Below, piece after piece: positions 16,188 through 23,777 of a DNA stretch of 64,000 bases. A model generated the notes under the pieces. It saw only the letters and a program-made list of their open reading frames with translations. It had not been told where the DNA came from and made no database searches. The stretch lies in contig JAUYMU010000005.1 in assembly GCA_030698405.1 (NCBI GenBank), forward strand, positions 109,801 through 173,800. Reading direction: 5' to 3'. Origin of the DNA: Bacteroidota bacterium (GTDB lineage: Bacteria > Bacteroidota > Bacteroidia > Bacteroidales > Prolixibacteraceae). Both the position numbers and the translations under genes were made by a program. How positions within the stretch are numbered: the stretch's first letter is position 1; each line of letters begins with the position of its first letter.

Positions 16188-17324
16188 TTATTTTTTAATG
16201 AAATACCGGGTTACCAGCCAGTTTTTGTACATTGGGTCGAGTACCAAAATGTTTCCTGCCATTATGTCGATAATCTCTTTATTTTCAAGTGCCTTTTTAA
16301 TCCTTGCCACATTTGCCGATGATGCAAGCTGGTATTCGTCCAGTATGTTTTTCGAACTGAATTTTTCAACTCCATCAAGCAAAGCTTTTAAAAAATTTAC
16401 CTGAGGTGTTGACAATTCTTCCGTTTTCGATTGAAAGAGCAAACTCAGTTGTGAAACAACTCCTTCGTGCGCGTCACGGACGATTTCTTCAGTACAATCA
16501 TTCGTTGTTCGAAACCAGCTTTGTTGTGCAAGTTGCTGTACGTAATATGGGTGGCACTCAGCCAGATCCGCGATCAATGCAGCATTGTTCTCACCAATAT
16601 GTTTCTGAGTATCTTCAAAACGGTTGCAAATAAATGGAATCCAACTTTTCCGATGTATCTTTTCAAGGAAAAGAATATCACCAAATTTATAGAAGGGCAT
16701 TGATGAACTGGTAAATACATCCATCAGCATGTGCCGCTTGCTTCCGTACAAACAATAAGCAACATGCTGGTGTTTTTGCCAGTGGGACCGTAGCTTTTTC
16801 TGAAATGCCAATTGGTTTTCGAATGTTGTGATATTCTGAAATTCATCGATACAAATCACTAGTTTCCATCCTTTTTCCGTGGCAACTTTTTCCGCCATAT
16901 CCAGAATGGCATCAGGGTGTTTCTTTACTTCTTCCCAGTCGAGACTTAACGACAATTCGTCCTGATTACCGGGACTGAATGAAAGCTTGGGTAGAAATGC
17001 GCCCATAAAACGTTTCGCATTTTCAAGTAGAACTTCCAGCTTTGATGCGGAAATCTTTAAAACTTCGCTTGCCAGCGCCAGGTAAAACTGTTCTTCTGTG
17101 CGAATATTGAATGCATCGAGAAAGCAAAAGTGCAGATTTTTGTCCGCCGACATTGCATCAAATGCAGCCTTTTGAACCAACGATGATTTTCCCCAACGGC
17201 GTGGCGAAATTAGAACCGTATTAACGAGTCCTGAAAAATTCCCGGTCAGTCGTTGTCTTTCCTTGTCTCTGTTTGTGAAATTTTGTTCAACAGCTAATTT
17301 TCCAAATATGAAAGGTGTTTCCAT
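16188..17324 (-). CDS. Archaeal-type AAA ATPase (ATPase_2 family)
   Basis: A 378-residue P-loop ATPase. Walker A is I-S-P-R-R-W-G-K-S-S-L-V near residue 40, Walker B L-V-I-C-I-D-E-F-Q-N near residue 155; the C-terminal region looks like a winged helix (L-D-G-V-E-K-F-S-S-K-N-I then A-N-V-A-R-I-K-K-A-L-E-N-K). This PF01637-like family is multi-copy and mobile-looking in Bacteroidota and archaea; the job is unknown. It sits between menB and menA, in the same direction, with no metabolic link to menaquinone. A perfect palindrome lies 24 bases upstream of its ATG. Confidence 0.85.
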   Translation of the reverse strand: METPFIFGKLAVEQNFTNRDKERQRLTGNFSGLVNTVLISPRRWGKSSLVQKAAFDAMSADKNLHFCFLDAFNIRTEEQFYLALASEVLKISASKLEVLLENAKRFMGAFLPKLSFSPGNQDELSLSLDWEEVKKHPDAILDMAEKVATEKGWKLVICIDEFQNITTFENQLAFQKKLRSHWQKHQHVAYCLYGSKRHMLMDVFTSSSMPFYKFGDILFLEKIHRKSWIPFICNRFEDTQKHIGENNAALIADLAECHPYYVQQLAQQSWFRTTNDCTEEIVRDAHEGVVSQLSLLFQSKTEELSTPQVNFLKALLDGVEKFSSKNILDEYQLASSANVARIKKALENKEIIDIMAGNILVLDPMYKNWLVTRYFIKK

Positions 17325-17348
17325 GTTGAAGATTTTCTACAAATATAG

Positions 17349-17394
17349 GTAACAAGTTTGTTAGTAACAACTTTGTTACTAACAAACTTGTTAC
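17349..17394. repeat. Perfect 20-bp-arm palindrome upstream of the ATPase gene
   Basis: Bases 17349-17368 are the exact reverse complement of 17375-17394, loop six bases. The arms themselves consist of repeated GTAACAA/GTTAC units (four related units in all). It falls between the menB stop and the ATPase start, so it could be an operator, an mRNA hairpin, or the terminal signature of a mobile unit. Confidence 0.9.
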
Positions 17395-17412
17395 ATCATA
17401 AAAGCGTTGATA

Positions 17413-18237
17413 TTAAGGGAATTTAGGGTACTTTTTAAAGTCAGGTTTGCGTTTTTCGAGAAATGCTTGTTTGCCTTCCTGTGCTTCTTCGGTCAGGTAA
17501 TACAGCAAAGTTGCGTTTCCTGCAAATTCCTGAATACCGATTTGTCCGTCGAGTTCGGCGTTCAATCCAAGCTTCAGCATTCGCAATGCCAGCGGACTGT
17601 GTTCCTGCATTTGCTGAGCCCATGCAACGACTTCATCTTCCAGTTGATCGAATGGAACTACTTTGTTGACCAATCCCATCTCCAACGCTTCGGCGGCCGA
17701 GTATTGACGGCACATGAACCAGATTTCGCGTGCTTTCTTCTGCCCGACAATACTGGCCAGATAAGATGATCCCAACCCGGCATCAAAACTTCCCACCTTT
17801 GGGCCGGTCTGTCCGAAGATGGCATTTTCTGAAGCAATGCTGATGTCACAAACTACGTGCAGCACGTGCCCGCCACCAATGGCAAAGCCGTTTACCATCG
17901 CGATCACAGGTTTGGGCATCGAACGAATTTGCTTCTGAACTTCCAGAATGTTGAGGCGCGGAATTCCGTCTTTATCGATGTAACCGCCTTTGCCTTTCAC
18001 TGTTTGGTCGCCACCGGCACAAAAAGCCTTGTCGCCTGCACCGGTTAAAACCACCACGTTAATGCGCTGATCTTCGCGGCAAATTTTAAGCGCGTCCGAA
18101 ATTTCGTTCACTGTGGTTGGGCGAAACGCATTGCGGTAGCGTTCGCGGTTGATAGTTATTTTTCCAATCCCGTCGAAATAATCGAAGAAAATGTCTTCGT
18201 ATTCACGGATTGTCTGCCATTGTCTTGTTGTACTCAT
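17413..18237 (-). CDS. menB: 1,4-Dihydroxy-2-naphthoyl-CoA synthase
   Basis: A 274-residue crotonase-fold enzyme that cyclises OSB-CoA. Typical motifs: [11 protein letters not shown] near the N-terminus, [24 protein letters not shown], and the [10 protein letters not shown] segment around the catalytic site. Length equals the family norm. Confidence 0.97.
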   Translation of the reverse strand: MSTTRQWQTIREYEDIFFDYFDGIGKITINRERYRNAFRPTTVNEISDALKICREDQRINVVVLTGAGDKAFCAGGDQTVKGKGGYIDKDGIPRLNILEVQKQIRSMPKPVIAMVNGFAIGGGHVLHVVCDISIASENAIFGQTGPKVGSFDAGLGSSYLASIVGQKKAREIWFMCRQYSAAEALEMGLVNKVVPFDQLEDEVVAWAQQMQEHSPLALRMLKLGLNAELDGQIGIQEFAGNATLLYYLTEEAQEGKQAFLEKRKPDFKKYPKFP

Positions 18238-18274
18238 GATATGTTGTTTTTATGTGTTTGTCAATGAATTATTG

Positions 18275-18450
18275 AACCCACTTTGGGGTTCAGCGCTTAT
18301 CTTTTCTCATCATCCCCGCACTTCGTACGGGGTTATTCAGTTTAAACCACATTCGTGGTTTTTCCAAATCCCGAAGGGATTAAATTTGAATAACCGCGGG
18401 TGTAAACCCGTGGATTGTAAAACAAATAGCAACACAACCCTGAATGGGTT
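18275..18450. repeat. Array of six short hairpins between menB and the accessory block
   Basis: Six small inverted repeats follow one another: 18275-18290 (AACCC..GGGTT type), 18314-18332, 18344-18361, 18368-18380, 18395-18412 and 18436-18450. Each has a 4-7 bp stem. The set resembles the composite interspersed repeats scattered in Bacteroidota intergenic regions. It separates menB from the upstream genes of the cluster. Confidence 0.8.
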
Positions 18451-18455
18451 GAATT

Positions 18456-18791
18456 TCACTTCTTGAAGTTCCCTAATCTTTCCGGAACCCAGATTAGCGA
18501 GTCAATAGCTTCTTGTGAAGGAAAAAGTAATTTATCTTCAATTTGATTAACGAAGTCCTCTCCCAACTCATTTATAATTAAATCATACATAGATTGTCTT
18601 TCACTCGCAGGAATTGGAAAATAATAACCAAACTTCAGCATTTTCTGGATACTCCAGGCTGGGCATTCGATTTTCTTTCTTTTTAAATCGATCTTGGATA
18701 CCAGTCCGTCCAGATTTTTCTCATCATGAGAGTCTGATTCCAGTCCAACAAGAAAGATATTCTCATATCGGTAAAGAGGTATTATTTTCAT
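18456..18791 (-). CDS. Hypothetical protein in the men cluster
   Basis: Unrecognised. From the ATG at 18791 it encodes 111 residues; this start overlaps the upstream pseudogene's stop as ATGA, which is why it is preferred over the in-frame ATG at 18821. No signal peptide or membrane segment; an E-C-P-A-W-S-I-Q segment and a Trp/Pro-rich end (L-I-W-V-P-E-R) are the most distinctive parts. Being coupled to the deiminase-like gene suggests they arrived together. Confidence 0.6.
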   Translation of the reverse strand: MKIIPLYRYENIFLVGLESDSHDEKNLDGLVSKIDLKRKKIECPAWSIQKMLKFGYYFPIPASERQSMYDLIINELGEDFVNQIEDKLLFPSQEAIDSLIWVPERLGNFKK

Positions 18792-19651
18792 CGGTTCGAT
18801 TTTATGGTCCAACTTATACAATTTAGAGCTCCATCTTCCATTACGATCTCGGTCATATCAACCTGGGCGATTCGATTATTCCGCGCATAATCCGGATAAA
18901 AAATCTTCATCTGTTCAAACGCTTGTTCATCCTCGTCAATATTGAGCTTTGGTAATAAAATCAAGTCTTTAGTTTGCAGAAAGTTGATGTATGCCCAATT
19001 TAAATCTTCATTTGGTTTTTTGACATTAAATTCTAGATACTCCCAATTTAGTCCATGTTCCTTCAATCGTCTTTCAATTGTTGAAGTTTTTTCAATCTTG
19101 TTGATCAGAACAGTTTTCTCATCAATAAACCGGAGCATTCCATCGGTATGTCCATAATCCTCAACTTTTGGCCAGGGAATTTAAATGACATGTTCAACTT
19201 CAAACAACTCTTCCAAATGCTTTACCAGTTTGGTTTTGTCGTACCAATATTGATTTTCTGTAACAATTTTATCTGTTAGAATAACACAGTTTTTCGACTT
19301 TATCACATTTCCGCCATCCAGAACAATATCTGTTTTTATGGTTTTTAGGTTGAGCCAATCGCAAACCATATCTGGGTAAGTTTTTATTTCCCGTCCTTCT
19401 TCTTCGTTATCGTCTTCTTTTGTTCCCTGCAAATAATCAGGATCATATCGGTATTCAACGAATTTGTCATCTGAAACCTGAATAGGCATATTATCCCTTG
19501 CCCAAATGTCTTTCGTCTTTTCGAGGAAATCGTATCTAACTTTAAACGAATCCAGAATTTTGGTGATCTCATTGCAAGTAGCAGCAAACTTCGAATCTGT
19601 TCTAAGAAGTTTGGAAAAGTAAACCTTGTTTGTTTGGTTGTCTGAAATCAT
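18788..19651 (-). pseudogene. Agmatine/peptidyl-arginine deiminase family gene broken by one stop codon
   Basis: Two ORFs on the minus strand (19181-19651 and 18788-19138) are in the same frame, separated by a single TAA at 19181-19183 and 14 open codons that read I-P-W-P-K-V-E-D-Y-G-H-T-D-G. Read through, the protein is about 287 residues with the whole deiminase layout: W-A-R-D-N-M-P in the first half, L-D-G-G-N-V, the H-T-D catalytic His region, and a C-terminal G-A-L-N-C-I-S-W with the nucleophile Cys. All catalytic motifs remain, so the nonsense change is recent, a sequencing error, or read through. The real product would hydrolyse a guanidino group, exact substrate unknown. Confidence 0.8.
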
Positions 19652-20181
19652 AATACCTCGGAATCCTTTTTGATTAGTTCTTTAATTGTATTCTGAATTT
19701 TCAAATCATTAAAGTCTGTTAAGTAGCGATAATGCTTCTTGTGAAAATCAGGATACACTTCATTTGGAATGTGCCTAAAAGTCTTTAGAATATCACAGCT
19801 TCTTTCTGTAGTATCTTTTAATACTATATTACTTTCAGTATCAACTCTACTAAAAAATTCGAAAATCTTCCCAACTACTATTCTTGGGCCATTATAATAT
19901 TCCCCTTCAACATAAATCCCTCTAATAAGAATTCCTCCATCAGAAGTTTCATCACCTTGAAAAGTAATATCCAATCCTTGATTATGAAATCGCCATTCTC
20001 CTAATTCCCTTCTATGCTTGTGAGTGTAATTATCTTGATGGACAGGATCAAAATAGTAAAATTCTATTTCCGTAAACCTAATTTCTTTACCATTGACGAA
20101 TAGCGCTTTTTTAAGCAAAAGATCAGCTGCAATTCTATCAAAAGAGTCTTCAATATTTTCATTGTCAATATTCAAATTCAT
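19648..20181 (-). CDS. Conserved-looking protein of unknown function
   Basis: Encodes 177 residues, cytosolic, with a compact central domain: E-I-E-F-Y-Y-F-D-P, H-K-H-R-R-E-L-G-E-W-R-F-H, G-L-D-I-T-F-Q-G and G-G-I-L-I-R-G-I. The G-x-L-I-R run faintly recalls 3-methyladenine glycosylase folds, but I cannot support that. It overlaps the following deiminase pseudogene by four bases and starts 10 bases after menD, so it is transcribed with the men genes. Confidence 0.65.
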   Translation of the reverse strand: MNLNIDNENIEDSFDRIAADLLLKKALFVNGKEIRFTEIEFYYFDPVHQDNYTHKHRRELGEWRFHNQGLDITFQGDETSDGGILIRGIYVEGEYYNGPRIVVGKIFEFFSRVDTESNIVLKDTTERSCDILKTFRHIPNEVYPDFHKKHYRYLTDFNDLKIQNTIKELIKKDSEVL

Positions 20182-20191
20182 ATCAATTGGT

Positions 20192-21880
20192 TTATAAATT
20201 AGTTTTCACCTTCATAAACAACTCCCTAAACACCCGTGTATTTACTTCAGCATCAGTAAAAACCTCCAGCAAAGCAACTTTTTGTTGTTCCGGTGAATAA
20301 AACTCCTTCAAAGCTTGAGTCAGTTCTTCTTCGTTTGAAGCGGAGAAATAATCCAATCCAAACGCTTTGGCCAACACTTCGGCTTTGTGGGTATTTTCAG
20401 CAAAGAAATGTTCGGAAAAAGCTGGAGAATCGGATGGTCCTTTGATCATGCTAAAAATGTTTCCGCCGCCATTGTGAATTACGATGATACGGAGATTGGC
20501 TCCGATGTATTTGTTCCAAAGCGCATTAGAGTCATAAAAGAAAGACAAATCGCCCAGGATAATGGTATTCAATTTATCCGATTCACTGGCAAAACCGACG
20601 GCAGTAGATAGGCAACCGTCAATTCCGGCAGTGCCTCGATTGCTGAAATACAGAGCGTTTTTAACCCGGTTGTGAATCAGCGCATATCGCACCGGTGAAC
20701 TGTTGCCCAAATGAATGACTGAATTTTCAGGAATGTGATGCCCGATCAGTTCAAATGCTTTTAAGTCACTGAATTCGACACTTTCAACAAATTTATCGCG
20801 AAGTAGATTCACTTGGGTTTCCTTATTTTTCCAGTTTTGCAGATAAGTTTTGTGGCCAGGCTGAACGCGTTCAGAAAATTTGTCAAAGAGGTCAGCAGCA
20901 TCCGCTTTTATAACTTTGGTCAACGATTGATAGGTGTCAAAATGTTCGCTGCCCAAACTCAAATGCCAATGTTCAGCCGGTTTGTTTTTCCGCAGAAACT
21001 GTTTGAGCGCTTTGGAAACAAACTGTCCGCCAAAACTGATCAGCAAATCGGGTTTGTACGATTCAATGTTTTCAACCAGAATGCCGGCCATCATCAGATC
21101 AATACTGTCGCAAAACTGTGAATCAGATAAATTCGATAAATGTTCGTGTAAAACCACCGCGCCGGTTTTTTCGACAAATTTTGCAAGACTGCCTTCAAGT
21201 GCAGGATTCGGGTTCAGTTGCCCGGCCAATATCAATATTTTTTGCGATTGACTGACTGTTTCTGCAAGTCGTACCAATTCACTTTCAGTAACTTTGTACT
21301 GAATATCAGTAAGTTCAATCACTTTTACTTCGGGCGAATCTTCCTGAACCAGTTTATGTAGCGGTTCTTCGAGTGGAATATTGATATGCACCGGAGCCGG
21401 ATTGTCTGAGATTGCCAGGTTCAGACATTCGTTTATTTGTCGTGCGGCAAACCAAAGTTCTTTTCCGGTTTCGCCCAAAGGCAGACTCACGCCTTTTTTT
21501 GCGAAATTCTGATATATATTTTCCTGACGAATGCATTGACTTTCGGCCTGATCGATCCAGTAGTCGGGGCGATCGGCAGTGAGAACAATCAATGGGATAT
21601 TCTGGTAAAAAGCTTCGGCAACAGCCGGTGTGTAATTCAGCGAAGCGGTTCCGGAGGTGCAGACAATTGCTACCGGTTTTTGTTTTGCCAATGCTAGTCC
21701 AATCGCAAAATAGGCGGCGCTGCGTTCGTCCACAATATTACGGCAGTTAAATTCAGGAATACCCGTGAATGTGTTTATCATCGGTGCATTACGCGATCCG
21801 GGAGAAATCACGATGTCGGTAATTCCTTTTTTCAGGAGCAATGCGGCTAGTTGTTCAATGTGTTTTTTATCGGATATCAT
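20192..21880 (-). CDS. menD: SEPHCHC synthase (2-succinyl-5-enolpyruvyl-6-hydroxy-3-cyclohexene-1-carboxylate synthase)
   Basis: A ThDP enzyme of 562 residues using isochorismate and 2-oxoglutarate. I-S-P-G-S-R-N-A-P and V-C-T-S-G-T-A-S-L-N-Y are the N-terminal signatures, and L-G-D-L-S-F-F-Y-D-S-N-A-L is the ThDP/Mg site. The frame is open 30 codons further upstream, but that stretch is interspersed-repeat sequence; M-I-S-D-K-K-H at 21880 is the family-like start. Confidence 0.95.
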   Translation of the reverse strand: MISDKKHIEQLAALLLKKGITDIVISPGSRNAPMINTFTGIPEFNCRNIVDERSAAYFAIGLALAKQKPVAIVCTSGTASLNYTPAVAEAFYQNIPLIVLTADRPDYWIDQAESQCIRQENIYQNFAKKGVSLPLGETGKELWFAARQINECLNLAISDNPAPVHINIPLEEPLHKLVQEDSPEVKVIELTDIQYKVTESELVRLAETVSQSQKILILAGQLNPNPALEGSLAKFVEKTGAVVLHEHLSNLSDSQFCDSIDLMMAGILVENIESYKPDLLISFGGQFVSKALKQFLRKNKPAEHWHLSLGSEHFDTYQSLTKVIKADAADLFDKFSERVQPGHKTYLQNWKNKETQVNLLRDKFVESVEFSDLKAFELIGHHIPENSVIHLGNSSPVRYALIHNRVKNALYFSNRGTAGIDGCLSTAVGFASESDKLNTIILGDLSFFYDSNALWNKYIGANLRIIVIHNGGGNIFSMIKGPSDSPAFSEHFFAENTHKAEVLAKAFGLDYFSASNEEELTQALKEFYSPEQQKVALLEVFTDAEVNTRVFRELFMKVKTNL

Positions 21881-21983
21881 TTTTTTAAATCTCTTTTCTG
21901 ATGACAAATTCCATTCCGTCCGGGATGCGATTAAAGCTTTGTTCAGCTTTTTCTCACGGACGGTTTGCAAATCGTTATATTAT

Positions 21984-22044
21984 CCCGGGGTGGCGTTCGT
22001 GCCTCACTAACCCCGGGTTATTGATATTCTGCCCTTTCAGGGCA
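21984..22044. repeat. Composite palindromic repeats in menF-menD spacer
   Basis: CCCGGGG (21984-21990) pairs with CCCCGGG (22011-22017), followed by TGCCCTTTCAGGGCA (22030-22044). A CCGTCCGGGATG palindrome lies nearby at about 21915-21930. Same style as the array at 18275-18450. Confidence 0.75.
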
Positions 22045-22070
22045 ATATCCTACTATTCAGCAATGTCCAA

Positions 22071-22106
22071 AACCTTCCCCCATTTTGGTGGAATTAGTAG
22101 GGGGCT
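22071..22106. repeat. Palindromic repeat family B, copy 2
   Basis: TTCCCCCATTTTGGTGGAA then AGTAGGGGGCTT. Matches the element next to trpB (6602-6635) and the adjacent copy at 22115-22150 in overall pattern: TTCCCCC, short palindrome, then AGGGGGCTT. Confidence 0.75.
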
Positions 22107-22112
22107 TCTGTC

Positions 22113-23255
22113 TTAAGCTTTCCCCCATGGGGGAACGGGAAGGGGGCTTTCAGGATTAATTACCGTAAGCAAGGTTTTTGCCTTTTGATTGGTTTCCTCC
22201 CATTCATTTTCAGGAACTGACCGGGAAGTTATTCCGCCCCCGGCATACAGAATGAATTCATCATCAGTAATTTCCATACATCGTAAATTTACAAAAAGAT
22301 TGACTTTTTGGTTCAGTTTCCAGGAACCCAAATATCCGGTATAATATTTTCGGTCGTGTTTTTCTTTTTCCCTGATAAATTCATCGGCCATATTTTTTGG
22401 CAATCCGCAAACCGCAGGAGTTGGGTGCAATTCGGCAACAAAATTCCCGAGGCAGTTTTCAATTTTTTCAGCCGGAAAAAAAAATGATGTTTTCAGATGG
22501 GCGACTTTGCCACTTTCCAAAGTTTCAGGACCAGTAGTTTTGTATTGATGAATGTCGAAATTGAAAAAAACATCCAACATGTACCGGGAAACAAATGCCT
22601 GTTCTTCAATGTCTTTTGTACTCCAGTAATACTCTTCGGTAACTTTTTTCCGAACCTGAGTTCCGGCAAGCGATACAGTCTCGAAATTTTTCCCGTTTGA
22701 TTTTATCAGCACTTCAGGAGTAGCTCCCATCCAAATTCCGGCAGCTGGTAAATTTACAAGATAAGTGAAGGCGTTGGGTGTTTGGTCGTGTAACTGAAAA
22801 AATATGTCTGCAAGTGATTTTGAAGGCCTTTTAACTGGTATCTTTCTGGAAATAATTACTTTCGAAAGATCACCTTCGCGAATGGCGGATACCGTTTCTT
22901 CGATGGTGTGGATATATTCTTCCTTTGTGCATCCGTCACAATGTTCGTCAGCTTTGGCAGCTATACTAAAAGGCGCTATGTTGCTGAAATCAAGCTGATC
23001 GGATGAGTTAAAATCTTCAAGATAAATGGTGGGTTTCAGGAGAATAACCGGACATTTTTCGTTAATACGGTAAGGTGCAAATACAAATCCGGCCTCGCCG
23101 TTTAGCTGATCGAACCGATCGAACAGTTTAACATCAGATGCATTGCCGGCAACAATTCCGAGGCAGTTGTCCATTGGGTTGAACCAGCAGGCAAAAGCTA
23201 TATTGTTTTCCAGAAGTTGATCGATTACCGAAGTTAATGGCAGGTTATTTTTCAT
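22113..23255 (-). CDS. menF: Isochorismate synthase
   Basis: A 380-residue chorismate-utilising enzyme that makes isochorismate, first committed step to menaquinone. C-terminal signatures L-A-G-T-Q-V-R, H-L-K-T, L-H-P-T-P-A-V-C-G-L-P and the Y-A-G-G-G-I-T segment are visible. It starts inside the preceding thioesterase gene (11-base overlap). The last dozen residues (P-L-P-V-P-P-W-G-K-A) and the stop are encoded by palindromic repeat family B, so the natural C-terminus has been replaced or extended by the repeat. Confidence 0.93.
   Translation of the reverse strand: MKNNLPLTSVIDQLLENNIAFACWFNPMDNCLGIVAGNASDVKLFDRFDQLNGEAGFVFAPYRINEKCPVILLKPTIYLEDFNSSDQLDFSNIAPFSIAAKADEHCDGCTKEEYIHTIEETVSAIREGDLSKVIISRKIPVKRPSKSLADIFFQLHDQTPNAFTYLVNLPAAGIWMGATPEVLIKSNGKNFETVSLAGTQVRKKVTEEYYWSTKDIEEQAFVSRYMLDVFFNFDIHQYKTTGPETLESGKVAHLKTSFFFPAEKIENCLGNFVAELHPTPAVCGLPKNMADEFIREKEKHDRKYYTGYLGSWKLNQKVNLFVNLRCMEITDDEFILYAGGGITSRSVPENEWEETNQKAKTLLTVINPESPLPVPPWGKA
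22115..22150. repeat. Palindromic repeat family B, copy 3, forming the menF C-terminus
   Basis: TTTCCCCCATGGGGGAA then GGGAAGGGGGCTTTC. On the minus strand it is translated in the menF frame and supplies the TAA just past its end. Confidence 0.8.
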
Positions 23256-23682
23256 TCCGTTTTACAATCATATTGGTCACTCTTCCGGTCGAAATCAGTT
23301 TTCCGGCGTCATTTTTTATTTCAACATTCCATACATGGGTTTGGTTTCCCGAATGCACGATTTCGGCGCGTGCATAAACTGTTCCTGAAGATGCTCCTCC
23401 GGTGTGATTGGCGCTGACCTGAATTCCGAGAACATCGAATTCACTGATGTCAACCGTCAGCATTGAGCCCAGTCCTGCAATTGTTTCGGCTAAAGCGAGA
23501 TTGGCACCTCCGTGTAAAAGTCCGCCCGGGCGCGAGGTTCTCTCATCGACAGGCATTGTGGCTTCCACCCATCCTTCGCCCACAGCGGTAAACCGGATGC
23601 CGAGGTTTTCAACCATCGTATTTGCTGCAAATTTGTTGATCAACTCAATGGGAGTTGCCATGTTTAGTTTGGGAAATTCCAT
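23245..23682 (-). CDS. menI: Hotdog-fold thioesterase, probable DHNA-CoA thioesterase
   Basis: A 145-residue PaaI/YdiI-type hotdog protein: G-I-R-F-T-A-V-G-E-G-W-V-E-A strand, G-G-L-L-H-G-G-A-N-L-A-L-A-E with catalytic Glu, and G-I-Q-V-S-A-N-H. It begins the men transcript and overlaps menF, which supports the role of hydrolysing DHNA-CoA between MenB and MenA. The substrate is inferred from context; the same fold acts on other aromatic thioesters. Confidence 0.85.
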   Translation of the reverse strand: MEFPKLNMATPIELINKFAANTMVENLGIRFTAVGEGWVEATMPVDERTSRPGGLLHGGANLALAETIAGLGSMLTVDISEFDVLGIQVSANHTGGASSGTVYARAEIVHSGNQTHVWNVEIKNDAGKLISTGRVTNMIVKRNEK

Positions 23683-23777
23683 CAGGATAAAATTAAAAGT
23701 GTGAAATTAGAAAAATGCAGCAAAGCAGCCAATTTTATACAGAGAATTGACTTGGGATAGAAATTGTTTGAGCTGAT

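Noticed and set aside
18238..18455. CRISPR-like array in the menB upstream spacer
   Set aside because: The six hairpins differ from each other in sequence and there are no equal-length spacers or cas genes.
21881..21970. N-terminal extension of MenD
   Set aside because: Open frame, but it is palindromic repeat sequence and unlike MenD N-termini; the ATG at 21880 fits the family.
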